From Simmondsia chinensis (taxonomy: Eukaryota > Streptophyta > Magnoliopsida > Caryophyllales > Simmondsiaceae): a stretch of DNA of 64,000 bases. Shown here one piece after another: positions 46,901 to 58,444 of this stretch. A program made the position numbers and the translations under genes. Where the stretch lies: the NCBI GenBank assembly GCA_018398585.1, contig JAGTTD010000013.1:7784492-7848491 (forward strand). The letters run 5' to 3'. Numbering within the stretch: position 1 is the first letter of the stretch; each line of letters begins with the position of its first letter. The notes beneath the pieces are model-generated. The model saw only the letters and a list, made by a program, of their open reading frames with translations. It was not told where the DNA came from and did not search any database.

Positions 46901-48930
46901 CCAACAATCCAAGGGTAAACCTGAAAACTGGGTTGTTAAGGGCGTGTTTCTAGGGTATCATGACGGTGTTACGGCATATAGAATAGGTATCAAAGAAGGT
47001 AATCGAACCAGGGTTATTATAAGTAGAGATGTCACATTTAACAAGTTAGACATGCCCTACTTAGCTGAAAATAATAACCAGATTCCTAAAAATTGAACAT
47101 TTGAACCAGATAGATATGAATTCGAAATTAATCCACCTGAACCAACCGATCAAAATAGAACTGTTGCAGAATTAGAAACTGAAAATGAACCAGAGCATGC
47201 AGAACAATCATGGGTTGTAGGAAGTGCTGACAGGAGCACTAAAAATGAAACTAAAAAATGAAATAATAAATGAAAAATGAGCTAGACAACTATCAATTAG
47301 CAAGGGATAGGATAAGGAGGGATACACGACCTCCATATAGGTTAGGATATGCTGATTATATAGCATATGCCTTGACCACAGCCCTAGAGTATGTAGAATC
47401 AAAACCGTTTAGCTACAAACAGGCCATGAATAGCCGGCATTCAGCAGAATGGTTAAAGCTATGAAGGCTGAAATGGAGTCGTTGAAGAAAAACGAGACTT
47501 AGACACTCGTGCCCAAACTTGTGGGCAAGAGACTAGTGGGATCCAAGTGGGTCTTCAAAGTCGAGGAAAGAGAAACCTAGGCTTAAGGAAAGGCTTGTAG
47601 CTAAAGGTTTCGTGCAAAGAGAGGGCATAGACTATATCGAGATTTTCTCGCCCGTAGTTAAACACACAACCATTAGGGTATTGATAGCCTTAACTACGAA
47701 ATTTGACTTGCACTTAAAACAATTGGATGTCACTACTGCTTTTTTGCATGGGAAACTAGAAGAAGAAATCTACATGTCCCAACCTGAAAGTTTTGTGGAA
47801 CCTTGAAAAGAAGGGTTGGTATGTAGGCTAAAAAAAGTCCTTTTATGAACTGAAACAGTCCCCAAGACAATGGTATAGGCGGTTCGACCAATTTATGACT
47901 AAAGTAGGTTTCACTAGGTTGATTCATGATGTGTGTTTCTATGCCAAAAATGTGGAATCTAATTTTGTGATTTATTTGTTGGTTTATGCGGACGATATGT
48001 TGATAGCTAGCAAATGCATACATGAGATAAATAAATTGAAGATATCGTTAAACCAAAATTTTAAAATGAAGGACCTAGGACAAGCTAAAAAAATATTAGG
48101 AATGGAGATAAATAGGGATCATAATATGAAAATGATACAATTATCTCAAGCTAATTATTTAGAAAAGGTCGTTGAATGGTTTAACATGTCTGATGCGAAA
48201 CTTGTTAAAGTTCCCATTGCACAACATCACATATTTTCAGCAGAACAGTGTCTTAGGAATGAACAGGAAAGGGATGAAATGAATGTTATACCTTATGCGA
48301 ATGCCATAGGGCTGATTATGTGTACAATGACTGGCGCTAGACCTGATTTAGCATACCCCATTAGTGTTCTTTCCAGATTCATGGCAAATCCTAAGAAAAA
48401 GCATTGGAATAGGGTAAAATGGCTATTAAGATATTTAAAGGGTACAACGACCCTAAGGCTTACGTTTGGTAGAATAGATATGGACTTAAAACTCTTAGGT
48501 TACACCAATAGTGACTTCGGTGGAGATTTAGACAAATCTAAGTCCACCAGCTCGTATATTTTTTCTATGAATGGTGGAGCTGTCAGCTGGAGATCTAAGC
48601 TTCAGTCAGTGACAATGTTGTCAATGACTGAGGTTGAGCTCTTGGCATTGACGGATGCCATAAAGGAAGGTATTTGGCTAAGCGAACTTCTAGCATAACT
48701 GAAATTAGGTCTAGGGATACCATGTATCTACACTGATAGTCAGTCAGTGTTAGCGCTAAGTAAGAATTGTGTATTCCAAGATAGTAGTAAACATCTTGTT
48801 GTCAGAAGACACTTAGTTAAGGAACAGTTAGAGCTGAAACTGTAGAACTGCTAAAAATCTCAACAGATGAAAATACGGCCAATATGGGAACTAAGGCCGT
48901 GCCACTGAATAAGTTGACAAAGTGTATCAA
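43940..48930 (+). pseudogene. Copia gag-pol, heavily decayed
   Basis: Gag starts at 43940 (MASKFDIEKFDGKNDYSLW). A frameshift follows near 44060, and the frame is then cut by the hAT-type insertion at 44429-45340. Three catalytic or structural sites are lost: the zinc knuckle reads CYECNNFGHMKRNY (last Cys is Tyr), the protease reads LDSRCSF (Arg where the family has Gly), and the integrase second acidic site reads TYNGLEY (Tyr where Asp is expected). RT has [10 protein letters not shown] near 47725 and YADD at 47985-47996. RNase H runs to about 48930, with a stop at 48696. Additional stops lie near 46323, 46523 and 47578. Confidence 0.88.
44429..45340. mobile_element. hAT-type element inserted in copia gag
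   Basis: The 912-bp insert has ends TAGGGATGTGCA and, reversed, TAGGGGTGCACA. It is flanked by CTCTTAGA (44421-44428) and CTCTTAGG (45341-45348), an 8-bp duplication with one mismatch. The interior is rich in AAACCGTTTGG-like motifs on both strands and has no transposase. The copia reading frame resumes after it, so it inserted after the copia element did. Confidence 0.8.
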
Positions 48931-49030
48931 CTAAATTCAGTCCGCATGGAATCCTGGAGGAGGCTAGGATCTAATAATAATTAGAGAGAGTCTAGTAGTT
49001 AGACTAAATAAGAAGTAGGTGGAGAATTAT

Positions 49031-50254
49031 TGTTATTTGGTTCCTATATGGTCTAAACTATGTTCGAAAACAAGGCTTGGATAACCTAAGTTATTAGATA
49101 TATTGTTTGGAAGCAAAATGTGTTGTTTTGGTAAGCAAAATATTAAAAATATCGCGTTTTAAATTATGTTAAAATATCAGATTTTAACAATGGCATTTTG
49201 GTAAATATTGTGTTAAGTTTAAAATTGGATTTACCTAAAAATTACCAAAATAACCCTGCCCAATCGCTGCCCCCAAGCTGCTCGTGTACTTTCCTGACCA
49301 TCTGTACTACACTTCATTTATGAAGCTTCCATGGGAAGCTACCCGTTCAAAATTGAACGGCCCTGATGATGACATGCGTCACCCATCCAACAGCTAAAAA
49401 ATGGGTCTGTTTGGGGTGATGAGAGCCGTTGATTTGGTTTGCGTCCGAAGGCTTAGGTTGAGCCACGTGTCGCTTGCTAGTGCTTAGATTTTTTGTTTGT
49501 TTTGATGTATGTGAGCCGTTTATTTTCTTTGATCGGATGGCTGCGATGCTTTTGGCACGGATGATGCTTTGGCGGCTATATATACCCCGTTTTACTGAAG
49601 AAAAAAATAGAACCTCATTTATCCAACCCCTTTCTCCTTCCTCCTCCCTCATGGTGGTTCTCCAAGGGTTTCCCGAGGATTTCTCCTAGGGTTTCTTGCT
49701 TCCAAGCTCCATTAATGGTGAGTTGCTAAATTATTTGGTGTTGTAATCCACAATGTGAGATCAAGAAGGGCTTTGATCTCGGGCCGTGTTGTATTGTAGC
49801 ACTAAGATTGAGTAGGTATACCTTTTTTACTCTCTCTCTTTAAGTTCTTCGTTTCATTTGTTGGTTTCGTTGATTTAAAGAGAGGTTGATAATTAATAAC
49901 ATAAATATTTGATGAAAAGCGCTTTGTAATTTATCAGTTGTAACTTTTGGTTTGTAAAAATAAAATAGAGCTCTTTAGTGGTAGGGGGACCGTGGAATAG
50001 GTCAGTTAGAACCGAACCACGTAAAATCGCCGTGTACTCATTTATATTTCATTTGTTTCTTCTATCATCATTTGTAAGCTCAATCTCGAATTTTAAGGCA
50101 GCATTTTGTTAATGTTTTCAACGATCCTAAAATCAGTAAGGATTTGGTGAACTTTAACAACATAACTGTTTAACAAAGTTTAAGTCTAAGTTTGTTAATA
50201 TCGGTTTTAACGTTAAGTTTGTCAAGATCAACGGTTGATGGTTTTGTCACAACA
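49031..50254 (+). repeat. 3' LTR of copia element (42667-50254)
   Basis: It runs from TGTTATTTGG to TTTTGTCACAACA, with CTATATATA at 49576-49584. Differences from the 5' LTR are scattered substitutions and small indels. Confidence 0.88.
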
Positions 50255-51336
50255 TACCATAATGGCCCAAATCAACATCAACATCAACATCATTGGGCAT
50301 TTCCTGACTCACATCAACAACAGCATCTCGTGGTCCCTTACTCGATTCACTAAGGCAGAACCCGATATTTGAGCCATGTTTGGCCCAGCCCCATTGGCCA
50401 TATGCATCCATTTACAATGTTGAAGAGTCTGACGGCAAAACGATACCATCTCCCCTAGTTGATGTTCAAAAACCAAGAACAATAACAAAAACGCGTTTAC
50501 GAGGGAAGATTGATCGCATTGGTGTCGGTTCAGGAGCCCTGTAAGAGCCGGAAAGAGCCAGAGCTCAGTTAGTAATCAAACCATTGTGAAACTAACATGC
50601 CCCATGAAATCAAGAACAATAACAAAAATTGGCAGCCCGCAAATCATGGTTACAAGTTATTATCGATCCTTTATTGAGTTACCAACAAACTAATATTAGT
50701 AGGCTTTTTAACGAGCTCTTAAGAATCTTGATGTTTAATGAATTATTCACCAAGTTTAACAAGTCGAGCACCCCCCAATTAAGCTTAACTTGTCAAATTT
50801 GTCAAGCCTTTTGAAACTCTGTTTGTTTACTTATTTAGTCATCTGCAACTCAAAAATGGATAAGCTTTTATGAATTACGAACCAGAGTAAGTTATCATAG
50901 GTTTAGTTCATTTATTGGCAGATCCTGAAGTTTAACTATGCGGGCGCCATATTTATAATAAAAAATTTAAAAAACAAGACTTCAATTAGAAAATGCCATA
51001 TGGAGAAAAAAGCCCCTCGTTTGCGAGGCCATATCCCACACACTACTTCCATCAGAATCAGACAAGAAAGAAACATAAATAACCTTATCACTATTTATTT
51101 TGAATTGCGAAATCCCGACTAATAAACTCATAATTCCCAAGTTATAGTAAAAGAACTTTACCAACGGTACCATGGCATGCTCGTCTTCCATACCGCGACA
51201 CGCCCAAAAATAGAAGGCATGCATTTTACCCGGAAGTACTAATTACATACAGCATCTCTATATATAAACATATGGCTTGATCTCCTATGCAAGAAAAGCA
51301 AAGTACTTGAAACAAAATTTCACGTTTGATAGTTGA
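50255..51336. other. Flank between copia 3' LTR and PPCK
   Basis: 50255-50355 has (CATCAA)n-like repeats that read on the plus strand as a short His/Gln-rich peptide ending at a stop. No family is recognised. CAAGAACAATAACAAAAA occurs twice (about 50474 and 50612). The part next to 51336 is presumably the PPCK 3' UTR, read on the minus strand. Confidence 0.4.
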
Positions 51337-51730
51337 TTAGGTGATGTTTGGTGTGGCGTGCCCTCCATTTGTCACCCATGGATGCCCTGCACATTTCAAA
51401 TGCCGTGCGATTATTAATTAGTCGTCCCCAACATTTAAGTACATGATCGAGAAAGCACAAAAGTACAAGGCCAGACTCGAAGATAAACATTCGAAACATC
51501 CAAAACACTCAAGGCAATAGGTTGCCCAGAATCAGGACTCCAAAAACAAACCCCTAATCAAGCAATAGTGACATATAAATAAAGTAGATTGTCTTTCAAA
51601 GAACAGATATAAAACAAACCAGGCAAAAAGAGGGCTTCAACAAGAGATCAAACTAAAGTAGGATGATAACTCTGTCACAATAGAGTTGAGTTTGGCTCAT
51701 CCTCCCCCAGCAATGTATAAATTAAAATAA

Positions 51731-51776
<46 letters not shown>

Positions 51777-54700
51777 ACATAGCACTATTCTAATGCAAAC
51801 TACCTAATGTATCGAGCTATAACTTTTAAGTTATTAATAGAAATGCCACGGAAAATTAGGTTGATTTGTCATGTAAAACAGAGACAAGAAATAACATAAG
51901 TGACACATTTATAACTATTGTTTAGGGCGCATAATTATATGCTTGGCCACCACTCAAATCTCATCTAGTACTTCAATTAGTCCCCATACCTTTTATTACA
52001 ATTTCTAAAATGTAATAAATGTAGTAGTTTTTCTTTAAGAAATTTGGTTATTTATATAAAAATTACCATTAAAATTATTACGTCATTTTAACCAACGTCA
52101 TCGACTTTTATGGTTCAAAAATTGCCTATTATAATCCATACATTTTTTATCCAATCACCTTTCAAACAGAATAGTTAGCATTTCAAGAAAAGAGTTTAGA
52201 TGTTTGATATCTAAGTTGTCTGAAATATTTGATATATAATATTTAGATTAAATGTAGCTTAAAAGAACAGCAATTCAAGTGCTTTACGTCAAGATTATGT
52301 ATCTTAATGACTCAAGTTCAGACCTTATAGAGAAATTTTTGTGTATTTTGTCACCTATTTAACTTCTATCTTTTGAGTTTCTTAAACTAAAACTTTTGTC
52401 CATATCCCAAACCCATGAGCATAACATATTTTTTATTAATAGAATACTTTTGATATCGACTAAAATTGATTCATTCAAATAAATTAGATTATTGAATGAA
52501 ATTCTCTAAAAAGGATGAAAATTATGGTGGTGAAATTTGAAAACTCTAGCCGTGTGAAGGAATAAAAATACACTTTAGAAAAATATAACCACGATAAATG
52601 ACGTACGGTTTTTTTTGGACAAACGACATACGTTTTTGCCTTAATAACTGAGTTATTTGTATTAAAAAATAAAAATACAAAAAAAAAAATCTAACCCTTT
52701 TTTAAAAAAATAACACTTTTCATTGATAAACGTAGACAAAAAAAAATGTGAATGTGATCAAAAATGCATGGCCAAGCATGATTTTTTTTCCCCCCGTTTT
52801 AGAATGATAAAGGGGAACACCGCTTGAGCCTTGTAAGAATTGAACCTAAATCCTACTGTTGACAACTGGAGAATATTGCCACTAGAGTACGTCCCTGAGG
52901 GACATAATGTTTAGTGTCCCTAATAAGTTCCAATAGTCACTCTATTAGCACCAAGTTCACTGTGTCTTATAATAAATAATCTTAACGCTGTCAATTATAT
53001 GCTGTCATGTTCAATACATAAAAGAAAATCAGATTTTGGATCATTTTCGTCTTTGTATTTGTTACTTTTACTTTCAGAAAAGCTTTGATAAAAACTAAAA
53101 CTTAAAAGTGCAAATCAAGTAACTTTTATTTCTAAAAGTCCAATGCACCCAAAAGCTTACAACTTAAGTTATTTAATAAAAATGTAAGAATTATTTAAGA
53201 GTTATTCATATTTTAGCAATTTCAAGTTTTTAAAAATAATATAAAAAACAACGATCTCTTAGAATTTATAAAAAAGCCCCTAAGTTTGCATCATATTAGT
53301 AAAAAAAGTCCCTCTCCGATGTGATAAAGTCATTTTTTGTCCACAAGGCTAACATGAGAATTTTTTCTATTAATGCTATAATAAAATGACGAAGTACCTT
53401 TTAGTACACTTATTTTACTTTAGAAGCACGAAATTCAATGTGTTATATTATACAGTAACTATCTATTTTCGCTCAATTTGTTTAAAAATATGGCTACTGA
53501 AAGGTATTTTTGCCATTTTACTGTAGCATTAATAAAATTGCAGTTGTCCGTCAATCCTGTTGTTATCAAGCAGAACAGGGCTTTTTTATTAATAAGACAA
53601 AAATTTAGATATCTTTTTATTAATTCAAAAAATTAGGTTTCTTTTTATTATTTTTAAAAATAAGAATGTACTAAAATATAAATAATCTATTATTTAATGT
53701 TCAATAATCTATCATTGTTAAAATTTGAATATAAAATCTCTTAAATTTTAGCCAACTTCAAGCCTAGTTAAAATGTACGAGTTTTACACCTAAGTTCTGA
53801 GTGTGATTCCCCCAATTAACATTATATATTAATATCTTCTTTATTCCGACTCTAATGTCATTTCATGTTAGACTCACTCGTAGGTTTCATTTAGTATGCG
53901 GAAAGTAAACTCATGAAGTAAAATTTTACGGAAAGTACGGATTTTGGCTCTTATTTGATTGGTAAAAAGTAGGAAGAATGTGAGAAGTAAAAATTACTAA
54001 ACAATTTTTCAATTCCTTTAAAATGCAAAAAGTAAATTATCTAACCCCGCTTAGCTAAGTTTTAATTCATTTGTTTATAATCAATTTCACCAAGGAAGTT
54101 TTAGTTCCTATCTTGACAACCAAATATTTTTTACCTATTCCTTAAGAAGCTAACATGAAAATTGAATTCTCATAAAATACCACTTTCCATGGGACTTTAA
54201 TTCATATGACGACCAAACGAAACAATTCCGTGGAATACTTAACACAGTTTTCAGCTAAAGAAACTTTAATAGTAACATATTAACAAACAATATGCATAAT
54301 CAAAACGCAAAGATGTAAACACTCACTCAAAGCCTCCTCAGCGGAGAGCCTTCTGGCAACATCCTTACACAGCAACCTCCTGATCAGATCCTTCGCCGCC
54401 GGCGACACATTCCCAAAAACCCTCGCCGGAAACCTCACATTCCCCCTTACAACCCCTTCAAATATCTCTTCCACCGTCTGCCCATAGAACGGTGGAAGCC
54501 CACTTAACATCACATACAACACCACCCCAGCACTCCACAAATCGCACTTCTCACTGTACCTGCGCCCCTGCACCACCTCCGGCGCCACATAGTACGGCGT
54601 ACCCACAAGACCCACCAGAGATTCTCCCTCCTTGAAGAACTCCGCCGCCCCAAAATCACACAATTTGACGTTATATAAGTTGTGGGGGTCGACTAGGATG

Positions 54701-55104
54701 TTGTCAGGCTTGACGTCACGGTGCGCGACGCCATGGAGGTGGCAGTGGCGGAGTGCGCGGAGGAGCGCGGTGAAGATGGGCCGCGCGCGCGCGTCAGGGA
54801 GGGGTAGGAGAGAGAGTAAATAGGGGAAAGGGAAGAGGTCGAGGATAAGGTGGAGATGGTTGTGTTCGTCGTAGAGGGCGCGGAGAGTGGTGATGTGGGG
54901 GTGATGGGAGAGGTGGTGAAGGGCTTTGGGTTCGTTGGAGAGAGAGAGTCGGTCGAGGGGGTCGGCGGAGGAGAGGGACTTGTCAATGGACTTGACGGCG
55001 AAATGGGTGGCGGTGGTGCGGTGGCGGCAGCGGCGGACAATGCCAAAGCGGCCGCGGCCAAGCTCCTCTAAGAGGTCGTAGTCTTGGTGAAGGGGTTGGG
55101 TCAT
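51337..55104 (-). CDS. PPCK: PEP carboxylase kinase (two exons, 2.9-kb intron)
   Basis: A small Ca2+-independent Ser/Thr kinase of the CDPK group. PPCK phosphorylates an N-terminal Ser of PEP carboxylase in the cytosol, reducing malate inhibition. Exon 1 is 55104-54327 (259 codons plus one base) and exon 2 is 51386-51337, giving 275 residues, the family's usual size. Splice sites are A|GTGAGT and GTGCAG|GG, and the joined end restores the family's RHPW motif. Kinase landmarks: GRGRFG (16-21), Lys38, Glu58, HRDVKPDN (128-135), DFG (150-152), GTPYYVAPE (168-176). There is no autoinhibitory region or EF-hand, as expected for PPCK. Without splicing, exon 1 reads on 15 codons into the intron and stops. 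PPCK is mostly controlled by transcript level; two P1BS sites lie upstream. Confidence 0.92.
52780..52905 (-). repeat. SINE-like tRNA-derived piece in PPCK intron
   Basis: The minus strand has a box-A-like CTCTAGTGGCAA, a box-B-like GGTTCAATTCT about 35 bp further on, and an A run at the 3' end (plus-strand T run at about 52781). No target duplication was identified. Confidence 0.4.
53262..53700. repeat. Foldback MITE in PPCK intron
   Basis: The left arm (53270-53405) and right arm (53500-53620) are inverted relatives: ATTAGTAAAAAAAG...ATTAATGCTATAATAAAATG against its reverse-complement-like counterpart. The same family is found at 4800-4925 plus 8911-9235, sharing the GTACTAAAATATAAATAA end. 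Superfamily is not resolved. Confidence 0.6.
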
Positions 55105-55188
55105 TGCTTGGTGTGTTGGTGTATGGGGTTTGAGTTGGAGGTGGGTTATGGGTTTTTATTGGGGAAGTTGGGGGGATTTGTTGGGAGA

Positions 55189-55196
55189 GAATATTC
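55189..55196. promoter_or_regulatory. P1BS upstream of PPCK (proximal)
   Basis: GAATATTC matches GNATATNC, 85 bp upstream of the PPCK ATG. Confidence 0.6.
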
Positions 55197-55214
55197 GAAC
55201 CACCCATGTCCATA

Positions 55215-55222
55215 GAATATCC
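55215..55222. promoter_or_regulatory. P1BS upstream of PPCK (distal)
   Basis: GAATATCC matches GNATATNC, 111 bp upstream of the PPCK ATG and 26 bp from the proximal site, about two and a half helical turns. Confidence 0.6.
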
Positions 55223-55229
55223 AAAAATT

Positions 55230-55940
55230 AAGATCTCAAATTACGAAGTAAGGTTTGGTTTAGCGGTGATGATTACCGGATTGAAAAAGTTACTTATGAC
55301 TGAATTTTGCTAATAGTGAAATATCTTTGACCTTCTTTGACTGAAAAGAATAAAAGAAAGTTCTAAATGTCGTTGAAAATTTGAAATAACTCTTTAAATT
55401 GTTACTATGATCTCACATTTTTTTATTAAATTAGAATTAAGATAAAATTGAAAGTCTATTATTTGATGGACTTAAAGGAGTTAGTGGTTGCAATTTTAAT
55501 TTAATAGTGATTTGACTCGTTATTGGTTTTGGGTCAACTTGATTGGAGCATTTCAATTGAACTAGCTAAGATAGGGATTTGGTTAGGGCGGATCACTTTG
55601 AGCGCAAATTTTCTCAAGTTTTCGGTCAACTTAGATTTAGTTGAGTCAGTTTAATTCATGCTCAAGTCCTCTTGAATGTTGGCGGATATGTTGGCACCTA
55701 CCACACTCTTGTACTATTTCAGTACTAAAGGGCACCTACTACAGTCCAACTACAATCAGATCACCATCAATTAAATATGGTTGAACCTGGGTTGGGAGTG
55801 GAGTTTATATGGGTTTTGCTTCAAGCATGTTATGCTTACTCAGGAAGTCAGGTGCGTAATTATGTTAGGTGAGAAAGAGGTCAAGTTGTGTGGGTTTGGA
55901 TTCAATGCCCATAAAATAGTAAAGTGGGCTTAGATCTTTC
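55230..55940. other. PPCK upstream region
   Basis: AT-rich promoter-side DNA with no recognisable repeat. It separates PPCK from the copia remnant by about 0.7 kb. Confidence 0.4.
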
Positions 55941-55949
55941 ATGGCAAAA

Positions 55950-57400
55950 TGAATGGATAATGTGTCAATGAGATGTTGTGAAGTGAGAGTGGGATCTGAT
56001 GCTAATAATGCCATCTACTTAGAGCAGCATATAAACCAAATCGGCAAAGGAGTAGTGTATGAACATAGAAGGATCTGCCTCACTATAGTGAAACCAAAGA
56101 CTTTAAAGGAATGAAATAAACTTGTGAAACCAAGCTCGAGAGACCTGTTTGATCCTGTATAGAGCTTTATGCATATGATAGAAATGATTTGGAAACTTGT
56201 GATGTTTAAAACTTTGAGATAGTTTCATATAAACCTCTTCAGTGAGAAAGCCATGTAAAAATGCATTTTTGACATCAAGTTGGCAAAGAAACCATGAGTA
56301 TTTTGCTACTAAGGCAAGGATAAATCTAATAGTTATGGGTTTGATAACCGGGCTAAAGGTGACAAAGTAGTCAAGGCCTTCTCTTTGGCCAAGACCTAGG
56401 GCGAAAGCTTAGTTTTGAAACGATAACTGAGCCATCAGTTTTATGCTCAACTTTATACTTCCATATACTCCCTACAACTTACTGGTTAATCAAGAGAGGT
56501 ACCAACCCCCAAGTTTGATTTTGAATCAAAGCATTGAACTCATCAACCATATGGCGTCCTGCTACTAAGGGTTTTTGACAGCCTCAGAAAAGCACGTGGA
56601 TTCATGAACAAGAGTTATAAATGAAAGGGATAAAATATGTTTTATACTAGAAGTGTATGCCTCCCTTAAGTCTCAAGCGCATGGGATGAGCATTTTGAGC
56701 AAAACCCTCAATGGATGGCGAGGACATGACTGAGGTCATGACAGTCAATTAGCCAACCCCTGTGTCCATGGGTCGAGAAGAGGAGGCCTAGAGGTCCATG
56801 TTGCCCGAGATAGCTGAAACCCCAGGTAAGGAGGCTGTTGTGGGTGGCGCAACAACAATCGACAGGGGGGAGAGTGAGGTTTGGGGAACCGATCACTCGC
56901 TTGCAGGCAGGTTGTAGTAACATCATGATGGTTGGATCCGTTGGTAGGTTACCCAAGGAAGGGGGTTCAAAAGTGGACGAAGGAACGGGGAAGATAAATA
57001 AGGACACAAGCGTGATATGGGGGTTAACCTCAATGAAATGGGCATCAAGAGACATCGTTGTACTAAGGACAGGATGGAAAGAGGTGCTCTATAAAGTACA
57101 CATGACGGCTAATATGGGTATGACCCATGGCAAGGTCTAGGCAACGATAACCTTCATGGTGAGCCGCATGCCCAAAGAAGACACAAGGTATGAAGCATGA
57201 TGCTAATTGATGACCAGCACAAGGAACGATGTTAGGATAGCAGGCATAACCAAGGATATGAAAAAAAACTATAGTAGGGTGCTTGATGAAAAAGTTTCTT
57301 GAAAGGTGAAAGGTTTTGCAAATTCAAAGTTGCCAAACGATTTATGGTGTAACAACCAATACAAGTAGCATCAAACCAAAATAAAGGTGGCAAACAAGCT
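55950..57400 (-). pseudogene. Ty1/copia integrase-RT remnant
   Basis: With frameshifts ignored, the minus strand reads the integrase C-terminal block near 57260-57080 (GYACYPN, then FFGHAAHHEGYRCLD, then ISRHVYF). RT blocks follow: WKYKVEHKTDGSV near 56470-56430, the FVTFSPVIKP-like block near 56350, and QLDVKNAFLHG near 56287-56250. No LTRs were found, and stops and shifts are frequent, so this is an old fragment. The ORF frames reported on either strand across 56708-57140 are chance frames in the linker. Confidence 0.7.
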
Positions 57401-58000
57401 TGAAAAAAAAAAATCCTTTTGCCTTCATATGAAAAAAGTTTGAGTTATTCACATAAAAGAAAGTTACTTTCATTTATACTACTCAGCATAACATGCCCTA
57501 AATCCAATGCACTTTCGTTCCTAACTCAACCTTAAATAGTAACTGCAATCCTATTACAAGTTACAGGACAAATATTTGTAAGAATAGATAAAAGAAACTT
57601 TGAAGATAACATTTATTTTTTGGAACTAATTTAGAAAATATGTCCCCGAACAAACCCAAACTTTATGGGCCCTACTTGCTTGATGTTAAAAGAAAGTAGC
57701 AAACCTAGAGCGAAATTTTTTTGCTTGGCTAATTTTGTAACAATTTGGCATCAATCCTATTCTTGGTTAGCATTTACTACATTAGATGATACTTTTTCTT
57801 TAATCAGGCGAATTTGGGCTCCATTTATTTTGGTAGAAAAGTTGATTCTAGGAATTTGTTTTTTCTCATTTTTTTTTTATTTGTTGAGTATTTAGTGACA
57901 GCAAAGGTTTTCCAGCTATCAGGGGCAAAATGACTTCCCTTTTAAATGGAGGAAGTCATTGATTCTAGATGGCGCAAAAAATTTTGCGGTAATCATTATG
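57401..58000. other. Intergenic DNA, nothing recognised
   Basis: No gene or named repeat was seen. The open frame at 57665-57895 has no family features. Confidence 0.4.
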
Positions 58001-58009
58001 TGAATCTAG

Positions 58010-58444
58010 GAGCTATTGCCTAAAATAACACAAAAATAAAAAATATTTTCTAAACTAGCTTTTTAAAAAAAATATTTTTCCAAATGGCATCCATGACATC
58101 ATTTTTTTATTTTTTTTACACATTTATAAATTTATAATGTTTTATGTATTATAACAAATAAATTAAACTATATTATTATTAAATTCTATATAAAATTATT
58201 TGTAGACAAATTTATTCTAAATATTTAATAAAAAATTTATTTTAATTTATTTTTTGTGATTAAGAAAGTATTATAAATTTAAAAAAATTATAAATATATT
58301 AAAAATAAAACAAGAAAGTAAAAAAAGTAAAAATAAAAAATAAAAAAGTTAATGATGACATGGATTTCATTTTGGGAAATATTTTTTTTAAAAAACTAGT
58401 TTAGAAAATATTTTTTATTTTTGTGTTATTTTGGGCATTGGCTC
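58010..58444. mobile_element. Mutator-like (MULE) MITE with long terminal inverted repeats
   Basis: The 435-bp element is flanked by the exact 9-bp duplication TGAATCTAG (58001-58009 and 58445-58453). Its inverted repeats are near-identical for about 80-100 bp; they start GAGCTATTGCC / GAGCCAATGCC and continue through AAAATAACACAAAAATAAAA. Long inverted repeats with a 9-bp duplication are typical of Mutator-like elements. There is no coding capacity. Confidence 0.85.

Larger units (their letters stand above)
42667..50254 (+). mobile_element. Complete but dead Tork-like copia element
   Basis: The 7.6-kb element has LTRs of 1230 bp (42667-43896) and 1224 bp (49031-50254), a primer-binding site TGATATCAGCG (43899-43909, initiator-Met type with changes) and gag-pol. 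A hAT-type insertion (44429-45340) sits inside gag. No 5-bp target duplication was found at the two ends, which may mean decay or recombination with another copy. Confidence 0.88.
51387..54326 (-). other. PPCK intron
   Basis: The 2940-bp intron lies near the 3' end of the coding region, where PPCK genes carry their conserved intron, usually much shorter. It contains a T41 run on the plus strand (51734-51774), a SINE-like piece (about 52780-52905) and a foldback MITE (about 53262-53700). The rest is AT-rich with no coding region. Confidence 0.8.

Noticed and set aside
42662..50259. Target duplication for the copia element at 42667-50254
   Set aside because: The flanks read GGCAA and TACCA, which do not match, so none is claimed.
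52780..52905. tRNA gene in the PPCK intron
   Set aside because: Box A and box B are present but degenerate, and there is no acceptor stem pairing; a SINE fits better.
54141..54194. Nearby acceptor for PPCK exon 2 (AAAG|TCCCATGG at 54195)
   Set aside because: It gives a Pro-Trp but not the family's RHPW motif and then an unrelated tail. The site at 51387/51386 restores RHPW with a better acceptor.
54632..55213. Ser/Pro/Thr-rich and Gly-rich open frames overlapping PPCK exon 1
   Set aside because: They are alternate-frame readings of the GC-rich kinase exon, with low-complexity composition.
56708..57140. Overlapping open frames of 100-115 codons on both strands
   Set aside because: They lie in the variable linker of the copia pol remnant and do not match the copia frame or any other family.
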